From Lunularia cruciata (Eukaryota > Streptophyta > Marchantiopsida > Lunulariales > Lunulariaceae): a DNA stretch of 64,000 nt. The stretch covers positions 55,619,001-55,683,000 of the forward strand of contig OX419758.1 of NCBI GenBank assembly GCA_948567375.1, written 5' to 3'. The notes below the pieces were generated by a model that worked only from the letters and a program-made list of their open reading frames with translations, was not told the DNA's origin and ran no database searches. The translations under genes and the position numbers were made by a program. Each line of letters starts with the position of its first letter. Position 1 is the first letter of the stretch. Positions 1 through 13,846 of this stretch are shown here, one piece after another.

Positions 1-1188
1 TAAGCATTCTTGATGTGAAGTTTCTCTTCATAGTTATTAGTGAGGAGAAATTATGAACACAAGAAATTAGCTAGCTAAAACAAATGCTTCCTCATCTATT
101 TTGGGTACCAATCCTATCAAGTTCAAGATATTGGAAAGTTAATATCATACTTAGTACTTAAAGGAAAGTAGTAGATATTTTTTTAAAGGTCAAACTCAGA
201 GCAACACATAATTTAATTGCAAACACTCCTTGCACAAACCTTTCAACTTTACAAAGTGTTGAGGTGTGGAAAAATTTGAAGATCAAGGGAGTTGTCATAT
301 ATGAAGAAACATGATTGGACTCAAATGAAAGATCCTAATGGAGAGAGTCTACAACCATAGGTTTTTGAACCAAAGGACACCAGGTCTTTTTTGCTTGTCC
401 TATTAGGAGATAATATTAGTCAATAAGCATTCAAATGCTAGTATGTGGTTGTGAATTTGACTTGAATACTTGATTTTTGTGCACAAAAGTAATGAAATAT
501 TGAGTTACTTAAACTAGAGTAATGTTATAACACTTAAGAACATTTGCACAAACATCAGATGTGAAGGAAAGTGGTAAAATATCATGACAAATCTCATGAT
601 TGGAACCTAGAATGAACCTCTATATAATGCGGCTTGTACTAGCCACACAAGCCATATAAGCATCTTGGCCTACATGGCTAGTGCATGTTGCATATAGGGC
701 TGGCACAACTTGTATGAGATAGGGTAAGGGCAAGCTTGGCTAGTGGTTAGAGAGTGAAAACTCCACTCAAGAATTCAGGAATTCAACAATCAAGAAATTA
801 ACCTTGAGTCATAAAATGAAAGGGAACTTAGAAATTACTCATATGGTGTTTGGAATATTGGATGCCAATTGCAATTATCAGTCCCATTGCATCAAGATTA
901 ATCTCAAAAGTTGCATTAATAAAACTCTTGACTTTGTGCTTATCTAATCAACCTCGCTTTATAAAAGTCATTGCATCTGGAAGCATGTAATATTTTATGA
1001 GGGAGAAATCCTCTTGAGTCTCTTCCATGTTATCCTCCTCCACAATTCTTCATAAAATGTCATTGCCATTTTGTGCTTATTTTGCTTAATTCAACCTGCT
1101 CTAATTTTGCTTTTGGCTCTTTTGAATGCCACTTTTTACAAGTGCTCTTGGCTCTTCCAACCCACTCTCCCACTGTCATATTGCACAC
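1..1188. other. AT-rich intergenic DNA, no gene seen
   Basis: No reading frame of note and no recognisable repeat boundary. The last five bases (CACAC, 1184-1188) are the left target-site duplication of the gypsy element that follows. Confidence 0.6.
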
Positions 1189-1773
1189 TATAATACCAAG
1201 GGTTAGCCATATGATCTAGATGTGAAATTTGGTTTAGTAATTTCTAGAATGATATTACATATGATGGACTAAACAGATCAGAAAGAGGTATCACCAAAAG
1301 GGGACTTGTACTAATAGAGTAGGAACCGAAATATGCCTGAAATCTTTGAAGGCAATTTCGGAGGCCTAAACAAATGAATTAGGCCTTGAAATGTGCAGAT
1401 TCCTCCCTCCCCCAACAGAGGAAAGGCTGGCCTTCCCTCCCCCTACTTTGTCTCGTCGAGAGCTTTCCAACGGTACCTTACTCACGTGATTTTGAGATTC
1501 CTACAGGAAGATTCCCTAAAAGATTCCCTTTGGTCAAAGCTTGTTTGACCAACCAGATAGGACCTAGACTAGACAGGTCACCCATCCAAGTAAGTAATCC
1601 AAGGGTGGAGCTTTCTGACATGTCACCTATCTGTGTCCCTAATCTTATGGTGGAGCTTCCTTGGAGGAGATCCTCTTTGTCTATATAATAAAGAGAAGGT
1701 GCTCCCTTGGGGCATCGAATGTTTGAGTGTGCAATCTGTGTTTTCTCTCTTCTCTTGTCCTTGAAGTATTACA
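1189..1773 (+). repeat. 5' LTR of the gypsy element
   Basis: Matches 6870-7453 along its whole length with a few small indels. It ends GTATTACA and is followed one base later by the primer-binding site. The second base is A where the 3' LTR has G, so the canonical TG start is lost in this copy. Confidence 0.95.
1683..1689 (+). promoter_or_regulatory. TATA box of the LTR promoter
   Basis: TATATAA lies about 85 bp before the LTR end, as expected for the U3/R boundary. The same motif is kept in the 3' LTR (about 7371) and, as its complement, in the reverse-strand copy near 13,934. Confidence 0.6.
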
Positions 1774-1774
1774 A

Positions 1775-1785
1775 TGGTATCAGAG
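1775..1785 (+). other. Primer-binding site, initiator tRNA-Met
   Basis: TGGTATCAGAG begins two bases after the LTR. It is the complement of the 3' end of plant initiator tRNA-Met, the usual primer for plant Ty3/gypsy and Copia elements. The next base is T where C is expected. Confidence 0.9.
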
Positions 1786-2447
1786 TGAGTGTTATAGTCC
1801 AAGAGAGTGGATCACCACCCCTCTTGGAATAGCACGAACTACTGAAACTAAGTAATTTGAAGTGGAGAATATAGAGTAATCGCTAGACTTAGGAAGGGCT
1901 TTAGAGAGCGGATGGGATGGATGCACGGGGGGACAATTTCCTGCACCTAGCTTTCAATTTTCAAACCCATTCCACATCAAGGTCATGTACATCCAACGTG
2001 AGCAGATGAGGGTATTGCTAGTTTATCACTTTGGTGCGGAATTCATGGACAGAGTGATGAACTCACCAAACCCGGTGATTCTACCTATGGTGATATATGA
2101 CAGAGAGTGGGATTTGACGATCTACATTCTATTATGATAATATGGATATGAATGTCCCAAATCCTCTCTTTTTCAACACTCAAGTAGAAATTTGTTATGT
2201 AGTGAGGCCAAAAGTGATGTTTAGAGATTTTGTGGTTAGGAATTTTGGTGAGGAGTATTTTCAACGAGTGATAGCTTCTGAGGTCCCAATGGTAGTTCTG
2301 ATAGTTCATGCGCCTTCTAGAGTGATTATATTGACTCTGTATTGAAGTAGACGTTAGCAATTGGGTGTTGTAGGAACCATAGATCCGTAGTTGCAAGAGC
2401 TGGTGCAAGGAATGCAAGGGATGTTGAATGAATTTTGAGAGATTAAG

Positions 2448-3465
2448 ATGACCATGGAGACATTACAAAGTCAAGTGCAGATCCTCAGGAACGATCAAGC
2501 CATGCAAGGAGAAGAGCCGTCTCAAAACCCAGTACCTACGACCAAAGTACTTGGAGAGGCACCCGTGCCTACAAACCCTATCAATGATGAAGCCACATTG
2601 CTACTCCGGATGAAGAAGACCTGCAACATTGAGCCTTACAAGGGGCAGCATATGATGGGAGTAGTGGAAAATTGGATCTTGAGAATGAATCGATATTTCT
2701 GATTGTTCTCAATAGAGATCACAGAGCATGCTGCAAGCGTGTTTGCATGTGGGTACTTGACCGATAAAGCGCTCACATGGTATGATGCTTGGGAACAATC
2801 CATTCTGGCCAAGAGAAGGGAGGTCACATGGACAGCAATGCAAGAAGGACTGTTGAAGAATTTCCAATTGGTGGATTTTGTGCATATAGCTCAAACCCGA
2901 CTATGGGGATTGAGACAGAAGAATAGCATACAAGAGTATGTGGAGGCATTTCTAGATCTACAAGTTGCAATTACCGACATGAGTCCAGCAGAGGCTCTCG
3001 ACAATTTCAAACAAGGGTTGAAAGAGCGGATTTGCCAAGAAGTCATGGTGCAAAACCCTCACACGGTATTTGAAGCCATTGCTTGTGCAGAGAATAGCAG
3101 GAGCATTAGGTGGAGGTGAAGGAGTAGTTCCACCTCAACATTATTGGGCAGAAATGCCACACATGGGTGGACCAGTACCAATGGAATTGGGCAACCTTCA
3201 ATTCCGGGATCAAGGAGCACGGCCGCTTCAAGGGGAGCGGGAGCGGGTAGAAGAACAAAGAGATGGAGTCCCACAAGGAGAAAGGACTCGAGGAGAACAA
3301 CGTTGCTGTTACAATTGTGGCCGTATTGTTCACATATCTACCAATTGTCGCACTCGTTTACCTAGAGGCCCTCGGCCTTCGTATAGGCGATCTTTGAACA
3401 ACATGGAGAGGCACATTGAAGAAGAGGAGGTGGAAACTACTTTGGAAAACAAAGATCGCCAATAA
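2448..3465 (+). pseudogene. gag: Gypsy gag (capsid and nucleocapsid), broken
   Basis: The first frame opens at 2448 with a coiled, Gln-rich start and is stopped by TGA at 2700-2702. The same frame resumes at 2703 with the retrotransposon gag core (segment DKALTWYDAWEQ, then YVEAFLDLQ). A frameshift near 3100 moves the C-terminal part to another frame. There a nucleocapsid knuckle CYNCGRIVHISTNC (C-x2-C-x4-H-x4-C) is seen at about 3306-3347. The usual Gly before the His is Val here. Gag packages the element RNA in virus-like particles; this copy could not make a complete one. Confidence 0.85.
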
Positions 3466-3560
3466 ATGTACCTCACGGCCTTACTAGCTCAATAAGGAAG
3501 AAGAGAAGCAAGGGAAGGAAGAAGAATTATGCGCAAAGATCCCAAAAGGCAACCTCACAA

Positions 3561-6500
3561 TTGATTTTTGTGAATGGAATTCTAGAAGGTAATCAAGTGA
3601 GAGTATTAATAGATCCGGGAGCAACAGAGAATTTCTTGTCTCGCTTTGTTGCAATTAGATTGGGAATGGATCTAGAGAGAGATGGAAGTGAAGAAGTAGA
3701 GTTACCAAATGGGCAAACAGAGAGGATTGAATCATTACCTAGACGGATAACCCTCTTTGTAGGAGAATATCAAGAAGCAATTGAGTGGCGAGTGATATAG
3801 TTAGCTCGTTATGATGCAATTTTAGGCATGCCATAGATGGAGCAGTACAACCCAATGGTGGATTGGAGGAAGAAAGTAGTGAGAACTCACCAATGGTCAA
3901 TCATTGGGGTTAAAGAAAAATCACACAAGCAGAAACTACCTCTATATGTCGTAGGGACGACAACTATCTGTAAGACCGATAGATGTTTTATGGGTCTAAT
4001 AAGAGAAGTCCAAAGTGCACAACTTGTTGGACGAATTCCTGAGAAATGGAAAGATGTGGTGGATGAGTTTCAAGATGTCTTTCTTGATGATCTACCCTCA
4101 GGATTACCACCTAAAAGGCAAGTAGATCACAAAATAGAGACACTCTTGGGGAAGACACCTCCTTGTAAGGCCCCATATCGCCTATCACCTCATGAGTTGG
4201 AGGAGTGTAAGACTCAAATTAAGGAGATGCTACAAAAAGGGTTCATCCAACCTAGCGTATCACCATATGTGGCCCCTGTCTTGTTTGTGAAGAAGAAGGA
4301 TGGTACAATGCGCATGTGCATTGACTATTGGGGTCTCAATCAACAAACAGTGAAGAACAAATACCTCTTACCTTGCATGGATGACCTGTTTGATCAACTC
4401 CATAGAGCGAGATACTTCACCAAACTGGACTTGCAAAGCGGTTATAATCAAATCCAAATTGCAGAGGAGGATGTGTATAAAACTGCCTTTCAAACCAGGT
4501 ATGGCCACTTTGAGTATCTTGTGATGCCTTTTGGCCTCACCAATGCGCCTGCCACTTTCATGAGCCTAATGAATGACATATTTTGTCCATACTTGGATAA
4601 GTCTATTATTGTCTTCTTGGATGATATCTTAGTATATAGTAGTACGATGACAGAACACAAACAAATAGATTGTATGCCAAAATCTCAACGTGCAAGTTAG
4701 GCAAGTTTGAAGTAGACTTCTTGGAGCATAGAGTAAGTGCAGAGTGCATTCAAGTATTGACAGATAAAATAGAGGTCATTCAAAAATGGAGTGCCTCAAA
4801 AGATCAGACTCAACTTAAGAGCTTCTTGGGGTTGACGGGATTCTATCGTAGATTTGTCAAGGACTTCTCCAAGGTTGCACAGCCTTTAACGGCACTACTT
4901 GGCAAGGAGAAGAAGTAGACATGGGGAACTACACAAGAGTTGGCCTTTCAAGAATTGAAGTCCGCCTTGCTACATGCACCAATCTTGAAGTGGTATGACC
5001 CAAAATGTCCAATCAAGTTGGCTACAAATGCATCAGGCGTAGCAATAGGAGCAGTCCTACAACAAGAGTGGCATGACGGATGGCATCCAATTGCATATTT
5101 CTCTTGAAAGTTGTTACTAGTAGAGCGCAACTACCACACCACAGAACGGGAAGAGCTGGCCATTGTTCTAGCAACCAAGCATTGGAAGCACTACCTGGGC
5201 AAGAAGGCATTTGTAGTAGAGGCAGACCACAAACCTCTAGTCTACCTCGAGACGCAGAAGGATCTATCTCATCGCCAAATTTGGTGGGCAGAGTGGCGAC
5301 AACGCTTCAACATGACAATCACCTACATGGAAGGTAAGAAACAACTGGCATATGCATTCACCCGTATGCCAATGGCCAACAACTTGGTGGCAGAGGTTAA
5401 GATTAACCCTGAATTCTGGCAAGAGATTCTAGCTGCTACAAAAACTAATCCATAGATTGTAGAAGCGCAATTGTCTAAAGATGTCACCAGCACCCAAGGA
5501 CTCACCTTTTGGGATGGCAGATTATGGATCCCAAATGTCCCAGACTTATGCACCACCATTCTAGTGGAATGTCATGATTCGGCCATTACAGCTCATGTCA
5601 GAGTAGACAAGACCTTGGATGCAGTCAAGTGCCATTACTATTGGCCCAAGATGAGCAACGACGTGATGGACTATGTGCGTAGCTGCCTACTTTGTCAACA
5701 GAACAAAGCTTCTAATCAAGCTCTTGCAGGGCTCCTTCAACCTCTCTCCACTCCTACCCAACGTTGGGAACAAGTGAGTATGGATCTTGTCTGCAAATTA
5801 CCCAAGACCACCTCAGTGTTTGACTCCATTGTGGTCTTTGTGGACCGGCTCAGCAACATGATTCATGTACGCCCTACCACCAAGGAGGTGACTGCTCCAC
5901 AACTAGCTCAACTATACTTAGATGCAGTCTTTGCTCACCATGGCTTGTCTAGAGTACTGATCACCGATGGAGGCACCCAATTCACCAGTTTGTTTTGGCA
6001 AACACTCTTTGGTTTCTTCAAAACCAAGTTGGCCATGTCTACAGCTTACCACCCACAAATAGATGGCCAAACAGAGCGGGCTAATTGCACGATTGAAGAT
6101 ATGTTATGCGGCTTCACCTTAGAAGAGCAAGAGAGGTGGGACACCCTACTACTGTTGGTGGAATTTGCTTACAACAATTCAGTGAATGCCTCCACCTAGG
6201 TCACTCCGTTCTTCCTCATGTATGGTGAGCATCCCTTCACACCTTCTAGCTTGATGAAGATCCGTCTAGTGACTACCAAGGTTGATGTAGTCAACACATT
6301 TGTTTCTAGAATCTAACAAGGTGTGGAGAGCGCCAAGCACATGTTACAGATTGTGCAAAATCAACAAAAGTAGTATGCTGATGCACACCGTCGGCACATG
6401 GAGTTCAATTTTGGGGATCAAGTGTGGCTATTGACAACCAATCTCACATTAGTTGGATCTCATAAGCTCAGACCTCGTTTTATTGGGCCTTTCTCGATTC

Positions 6501-6856
6501 TTCGTCGCATCGGCGTTGTGGCCTATCACCTTGAGCTACCACCACATATGAAGATCCACCCAGTGTTTCATGTCTCCCTACTACGCAAATATGCTCCCTG
6601 ATCAGGCCAAGGTCCTTCCACACAGGACATTCGACCTTGTCCGACACTCATTGATGGCATAGAGGAATATGAAGTGAAGCGGATTCTCCAAAAACGCATG
6701 CGTGGTACTTGCCATCCGCGGGTGGAATATCTAGTACAATGGAAAGGTTACCCCCTCTATGAAGCAACCTAGGAACCCGTTGCCAATTTGGCACATGCAC
6801 CGGTGTTGGTACAAGCATTTGAGCAACAATTGCGCAACAAGGACATTACATCTTAA
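3561..6856 (+). pseudogene. pol: Gypsy pol: protease, RT, RNase H, integrase, chromodomain, broken
   Basis: Protease lies at about 3600-3660 with LIDPGATENF; the catalytic D-S/T-G triad reads DPG, which should abolish cleavage. RT spans about 4090-4900, with [11 protein letters not shown], the finger/palm segment [12 protein letters not shown] and the active site [11 protein letters not shown]. Just after it, near 4660, about 45 bp are missing and the frame changes. RNase H is at about 4960-5380; its first Asp reads Asn (LATNASGVAIGA). Integrase has an HHCC finger (about 5571-5700), then Asp in MDLV, Asp in TDGGTQF and Glu in QTERAN (about 5779-6084). A chromodomain follows (VEYLVQWKGY, about 6724-6830), ending at TAA 6854-6856. 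In-frame stops occur near 3798, 3834, 4916, 5105, 5453, 6197, 6316 and 6371 and in the chromodomain near 6769. Confidence 0.93.
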
Positions 6857-6869
6857 AAGGAGGGAGGTT
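6855..6869 (+). other. Polypurine tract of the gypsy element
   Basis: AAAAGGAGGGAGGTT directly precedes the 3' LTR, the place and composition expected for the plus-strand primer. Confidence 0.85.
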
Positions 6870-7453
6870 TGTAATACCAAGAGTTAGCCATATGATCTAG
6901 ATGTGAAATTTAGTTTGGTAACTTCTAGAATGATGTTACACATGATGAACTAAACAGATCAGAAAGAGGTATCACCAAAAGGGGACTTCTACTAATAGAG
7001 TAGGAATCGAAATATGCCTGAAATCTTTGAAGGCAATTTCGGAGGCCTAAACAAATGAATTAGGCCTCGAGAATGTGCAGATTCCTCCTCCCAACAAAGA
7101 AAAGGCTGGCCTTCCCTCCCCTCTACTTTGTCTCATCGAGAGCTTTCCAACGGTACCTTACTCACGTGATTTTGAGATTCCTACAGGAAGATTCCCTAAA
7201 AGATTCCCTCCAGTCAAAGCTTGTTTGACCAACCAGATAGGACCTAGACCAGACAAATCACCCATCCAAGTAAGTAATCCAAGGGTGGAGCTTGCTGACA
7301 TGTCACCTATCTGTGTCCCTAATCCTATGGTGGACCTTCCTTGGAGGAGATCCTCTTTGTCTATATAATAAAGAGAAGGTGCTCCCTTGGGGCATCAAAT
7401 GTTTGAGTGTGCAATTTGTGTTTTCTCTCTTCTCTTGTCCTTGGAGTATTACA
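6870..7453 (+). repeat. 3' LTR of the gypsy element
   Basis: Starts TGTAATACC and ends GTATTACA, followed by the duplicated CACAC. It keeps the TG start that the 5' LTR has lost. Confidence 0.95.
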
Positions 7454-9644
7454 CACACACATTCATCCATAGTATTTCTCTTTCTCACTTGAGTGGTTAG
7501 GATTGTTTCTTTGTTTGAACATAACTCTTTGTTTGATAAGTTCCGATTGCCCCACCATTCTTCTTGATCCTCTCTCTCTCTTGTAAACCCTCTTCTATTT
7601 CAAAAACTCTTCTTCTTTCCTCTTTCACTCCTTCTATCAACCTCTCAAAATGCTTTCTTGCCTTATGTTTGAGACCTTACCTCTATTTGAAACACTATCT
7701 TGAAACCCATTACACCTTAGCTTGTTGCCTAGATAGTTCCTCTCTCTTGAAAACTCCTAAATATTATTCCTTCAAACATAACCCTTTGAGAATACTCTTG
7801 TCAAGACCTCTGCTTCCGACTTGATTCAGGTCTCAAACTCTAAAACTTGCTCATATATTTTAAACTCACTTCTTTAAGACCCACACTTACACACCTATTT
7901 ATACTATTGCATGAAACTACTTAAAACAATTGGGATCACATCTTTTAGAGAATCCTCTTATGAAAGCGACATTCCTTTCAACATTTTGCATTCTTTCTAG
8001 AACTTATATGCATTCTTTAACTACTATTCATAAGGTTTGCCTCTAAAATTACATCTTTATCAAACACATATAAATTTGCACATCTTTGAAAATTGCACAT
8101 CTCTATCTAACATATATATCTATCTCTCTATCTTTGTCTAAGAAATTTGCCCATCTTTATATAACATATATCTATGTCTAACATACATATATCTATATCT
8201 ATATATCTCTATCTATATCAAAATATATCTATGAAATTTTCTCATATGATACACACTATGTTGACTATAATTCCATACATTTCCTTCTTATTTCTATGAT
8301 ACATCTAATGCACAATGCCTTGACCATAATTCCATAATCTTTCCTTCTTATTCCCATATGATAGTATTTATACTAGAGGAGTAATAGCAATACCAGCTTG
8401 CTTGCAAGCAAGTGACAACCATCAAGCAATATTTTGATAAATATCTATGGAATAAGGATAATTTTATTTAGTATTACAAGCATTTTCTTTAAGTTCTAAA
8501 TCTTTATTGGGTAGAATTGCTTCCTTCAAAACACTTCCATAGATATAAAAATTCCATAAATATAGGGATATGTGTGTTTGAGAGATAAGTGTTTGTAAAA
8601 TATCACTATAAATATGCACAAACCTGACCAAGCATGAGATCATGTTGCAAATGTAACTTGTACCACTCTCACCTTCTTAGTACTACACATTCTAATCATT
8701 CTCACTCTCACACAACATCTCATGTTCCCAAATGTAACTTGTGCCACTCTCACACTTTGAATACTACACATTATGGTCATTCTCACTCTCATGCAACTTG
8801 CACCACTCTCATCCTCATGTGATACTTATCTTTTATATTTGTTTGTCTTAGATGCTAAAATCTTTGCAACAACAAGGAATAGCAAATAATCTATTGTATA
8901 CATGCTTACATGAAAAAACTAGCAATCTCAATTATGAAATATTTAGATAAATTTATTATAATAACTTATAGTCTTGGATCAAACAACCCACTTGTTTAGC
9001 ATTTGAATCCAAGGTAATGATGCATAATTGCATTTTAATCTACTCTATATATTTTTTATGGAGCTTGAATGCACCTCTAAGGTTTGATTCTATATCTTCC
9101 AAAAAGTCACCATCTTCCTCTACCCTTAAATCTGCCTGATTGATAATAAATTATGGAAAATTATACAAAATATTACCCATACTAACAAAGAGGAATTCCT
9201 CAAGTGTCATGTAACTTCACTCTTATCTTGTTGAGAAAGTTCCATCTTGCCTTCAAGACTCCTTTGTAGTGCTGATTTAGTATTCAAGTATGAGCTATGT
9301 ATCTATGGAAATCAACTTTGTCTTGAGAGCGCACCTATTTGAAAGATGGAACAAGATGACATATTGGCACATACCTTGAATCTCCTATTAAGTATTCTTG
9401 TTGCTCAAACAAAGTACAATTCCCTCTCCTATTCAAATTATCCCAAATTAATCAATTGATCTTTGCAAGCATCCTTTATATACACCAAAATACACACAAA
9501 TTTATTAATAGGTCTTACAAAATTAGAAAGGAAATCTTGCATAAAATAAATAAATCAATATGTAACTAAAAAATCCATTCCATAACTCCTTGTACCTTAC
9601 CTCATGGAAAATGGATTATTCTTGTTTGATCTATAACACTCATT
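7454..9644. other. AT-rich intergenic DNA, no gene seen
   Basis: Low-complexity stretches of ATCT/ATATCT type occur at about 8100-8230. At 8640-8820 three loose copies of a Cys/His-rich 60-bp unit (segments CTCTCAC, CATTCTCACTCTCA) form a degenerate minisatellite. No conserved coding sequence was recognised. Confidence 0.5.
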
Positions 9645-10321
9645 TGTGCATGTATGTAGTATTGTGATATTTAGTTTGGTATTACTAGTACTTGAGAGAC
9701 ATTATTTATATAGAGATAAAGGACAGTTCTACATTAGTCATGATTAGCTAAATTTAGTCATAGCTAAGATAGAGGGGACCTTACTTTAGAAGAAATGGAG
9801 AAGATAAGCACCACTATTTTGGATTCTAGTGTGTTGACTTGATATTATTCTTATGTATTTGGCTTTGAGGAAAGAGTTGAGAACTCTTGGACCCGCAAGC
9901 CTTCTTCTTTTGGACTCTTCTATAGTCCAAAGATAGTCCATGTGAAGGAATTCTTGACTTAATGCTGGGTCAAGATAAGATCACATGCTTAGTGAAATAT
10001 GCCCATGTGGATGGATATTCCTTTATAATTTTTTACTTTAGTTGACTTTTAGCCTAGTTAGTTGAGTTACTCCAATAATTAGTAACTTTGAAGCATAACT
10101 ATTTCAAAAGTATATAAACTAGGGGTGAGGAGGTACTCATCATCCTTTCATTTGCAGCTATCTCTCTCATTGAGTTCTCTAGTGAGCAATGTCTTGAGTC
10201 TTGGAGTGTTAGACTTGGAGGAGTATGATGGAGTTGGGGTTCTTTGCCTTCTTAGTCCATGGTGCACTACCACAACAACCATAAGAGGTTCATCATGAGT
10301 GAGGAGACAGGCCGGCTCACA
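9645..10321 (+). repeat. LTR-like repeat, copy A
   Basis: About 680 bp match copy B (11,794-12,621) in the same orientation. Shared blocks include CTACATTAGTCATGATTAGC, AGCCTAGT and TACTCATCATCCTTTCATTT. A TATATAA motif near 10,111 precedes a block typical of LTR U3/R regions. The proposed ends are TGTG...CACA. No coding sequence, primer site or target duplication was found, so this could be a solo LTR or half of a small non-autonomous LTR element. Confidence 0.55.
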
Positions 10322-11793
10322 GATCATTATACATAACTTATCCGTTATGAATTAAAATCCCTTTTGGTTGAAATAGATCTTGCCATTTGTAGTAGGTTTC
10401 TATGTTAAGAGAAATAGAGTACCATAGACTAACCCTATGCAACTTGGAAACCCTTTTTGGGAGAAGGTAGAAGAAATTTGTGCTCTCTTGTCCCTATCTT
10501 GCTACTTCACCTCCTTCCCTAAAAGGGAAATAATTGCAATCATGACTCTATCAATGAATCCCAATGCCTATCTTGCACTCTTCACCCAAAGGTTCATTCT
10601 TCTTGTTTTACACACCCCATGCATGTTATGCTTAAACCTATCTAGAACTATAGCCACTTATATCCAAGCCAAGGTTTCATTTCTTTCCAATAAGTTCTAA
10701 ATACTCTATGATCCTTTATAGTATCCACTAAAGCTTCGAACAATAAAACATCCAGCCTAGTGAGCTATCTTAATAGAATGTTGTCTAATTCTTGAAAGAT
10801 TTTATACACAAACTCAAGATACCAAGTAGATTGAATTTTGTGATACAAATAATACAATACATTAATGATGTTCCACCACCTACACAAAAAATCTAATTTA
10901 TCCTTCACCCTATAAGTCATCCACTTCATTAAAGGTTTTAATATTTAATTCATGACAATCACAATGCATCTCACTCTGCATTATGACCTAGATATAATTG
11001 ACTATTTTCTTCTACAAATAAACATGAGCACTAATGAGTATCATTTTGTTTGTTAATGATGCCAATCTATCAATAAAGGTCATCAATGTATGCTCACCAA
11101 TGTATGTGAAGCAGAACAAGGTGAACTCCTCATGAATAGGCTAAACTCATGAACTAAAGGCTTGAAAGGTTGAAACCTTGATGTCTTGAGCTCCCAAACA
11201 ACAAGTTGAACTCCCAAACTCCCTACAATGACAAAAAACAAGCACACTCTTGAAGGCTAAATACCTAGCCTTCTTATGATGACTAAACCCAAGCTAAAAG
11301 CTCCAAAATGAGAAGAATTTCACAATCTATAAAAATGATATTACCAACTAGTAGTTGCAAAATGTGAAGCTCATGAACAATCACCAACTAGCCAAAATTG
11401 CAAAATGTGAAGCTTGGAGCCTATGGGGGTTTTAAAAGAATATCACCAAAGAGAGGACTCAAGAATTATGGAGATTACCAACAAAAATCCATGGAGGATA
11501 GACAAATTGTGAAAATGTGAAGATCACCAACAAGAATGGACAAATTAAGAAATGTGAAGCTTAGGGGCTATGAGAGAGAAATAGATTTTGAAATTGGACT
11601 AGGTTCTTTCATCACTCATTCTCACTCACTCTTATTGTATCTCCTTGTCCCAAGCAATTTAAAATTTATGCTACTCTCAATTAATTACTATGCACATCTC
11701 AATTAATTTTTTTGTGAAATGCCCATAGCCATAAAAGCTCACAAGTCATGATTTAGATTACTTGTAAATTATTTCAGGCTTGTAATACCAATT
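10322..11793. other. Sequence between the two LTR-like copies
   Basis: AT-rich, with no primer-binding site after copy A and no clear polypurine tract before copy B. At about 11,140-11,570 the phrases AAAATGTGAAGCT and ATCACCAAC recur several times, a loose local repeat. No protein was recognised. Confidence 0.45.
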
Positions 11794-12621
<828 letters not shown>

Positions 12622-13846
12622 TGTTGTGGATAGAGGTCCCATAGATTCACATATACTTGCAACATCCTTGCACATAAAATTTGTATGAAGTACCCATCAA
12701 GTTTTTTGATGATTTTATGGAACCCATAAAGCATATATTTGAAATCCCTAAGCATGCTGATGAAATTTAGAGATGAATATGCCATATATTTTTTATCATT
12801 GTCTATTTTTGTATTAATCTTTTTTATTTGGACATTTGTATTATAATCATACTCTAGTAGGAAATTTATATATAATTATATTCTTTTTGAGATACTTGAT
12901 GAAAATTAAGGTCCTTAGTAGGGTCAACTAGCTTGAGATCATAGATCTTGAAGGTTTTCTTTCTTATCTTTAACATACTTGAATGCACTTTGGAGAACTT
13001 TCCAAACAATGTTAACAAGTCTCTAGCTTGAGTGCTATGTGTAAATCTCTCTCACAAATATCCTATGGATTATAGAATATGAGAAAAATGAATTAAGCAA
13101 CAATTTGAGTCCATTAGATTTTAAGTAACCCTTATAAAAGATCTAGAAATTCAAGCATTAATCATATGATTTCATTGATCTAGAGTTAAGGCTACTTTTG
13201 CCACATACAGTATAAACACAAAGTATGAAACTTAACATGATGTTTACATCATTATCCAAAAAGATTAGAACTTGTAGAGCCATGTGCATACATTTACAAG
13301 AAGTGAAAGGTATAATGTTAAAAGAAGTACCAAACATATTGTATGAGAAATTAGATATATAAATTACTCTATTCTCTCTGCCATATTAGGATTTATATCT
13401 CAATCTGATAATTATGCACATAAGGTTTTTGTCTTATTTACTATGTGAAAGTTGTAGTATATATTTTTGGTAAAACACTAAATTAGACTAGAATATTGAG
13501 TGTTATGTGTACATCTTGCTCTATAGCAACATGTATCCACAAGAATCTATATGTGGTAGTGAATTATAAATGAATTCTAATAAACCATATTAGGATATGA
13601 TTCATATATTTATCACCCCTTGTTTTTCAATTTGAATTTATATCATTGTGCATCCAAAATTTATTGATTAGTTGATTAATGATTACTTCACATACTAGAA
13701 TACAATCTAATCTCGTATGATAGTTATAACATTGGTTAATTTTCTTTGATATAAGAAATATTGGTTTGAACCTCTTTGATGGTTTTATACATTCTACAAA
13801 TTCTTCCACTTATTTTCAATATATAGTGATTAAGACTCTATCTCTC
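12622..13846. other. AT-rich intergenic DNA, no gene seen
   Basis: No recognisable coding sequence or repeat boundary. It ends in CTCTC, next to the reverse-strand gypsy LTR. Confidence 0.5.

Larger units (their letters stand above)
1189..7453 (+). mobile_element. Complete but dead Ty3/gypsy chromovirus-type LTR retrotransposon
   Basis: Two LTRs of about 585 bp bound an internal region of about 5.1 kb. The LTR ends form the inverted repeat TGTAATAC...GTATTACA; the 5' copy has TATAATAC. The 5-bp duplication CACAC stands at 1184-1188 and 7454-7458, which fixes both ends. The domain order is gag with a CCHC knuckle, protease, reverse transcriptase, RNase H, integrase, then a C-terminal chromodomain; this order defines plant Ty3/gypsy chromoviruses. 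By eye the LTRs differ at about 28 positions (roughly 5%), so the insertion is not recent. In-frame stops, frameshifts and a deletion after the RT active site make it non-autonomous. The 670 bp between primer site and gag hold no convincing gene. Confidence 0.95.
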
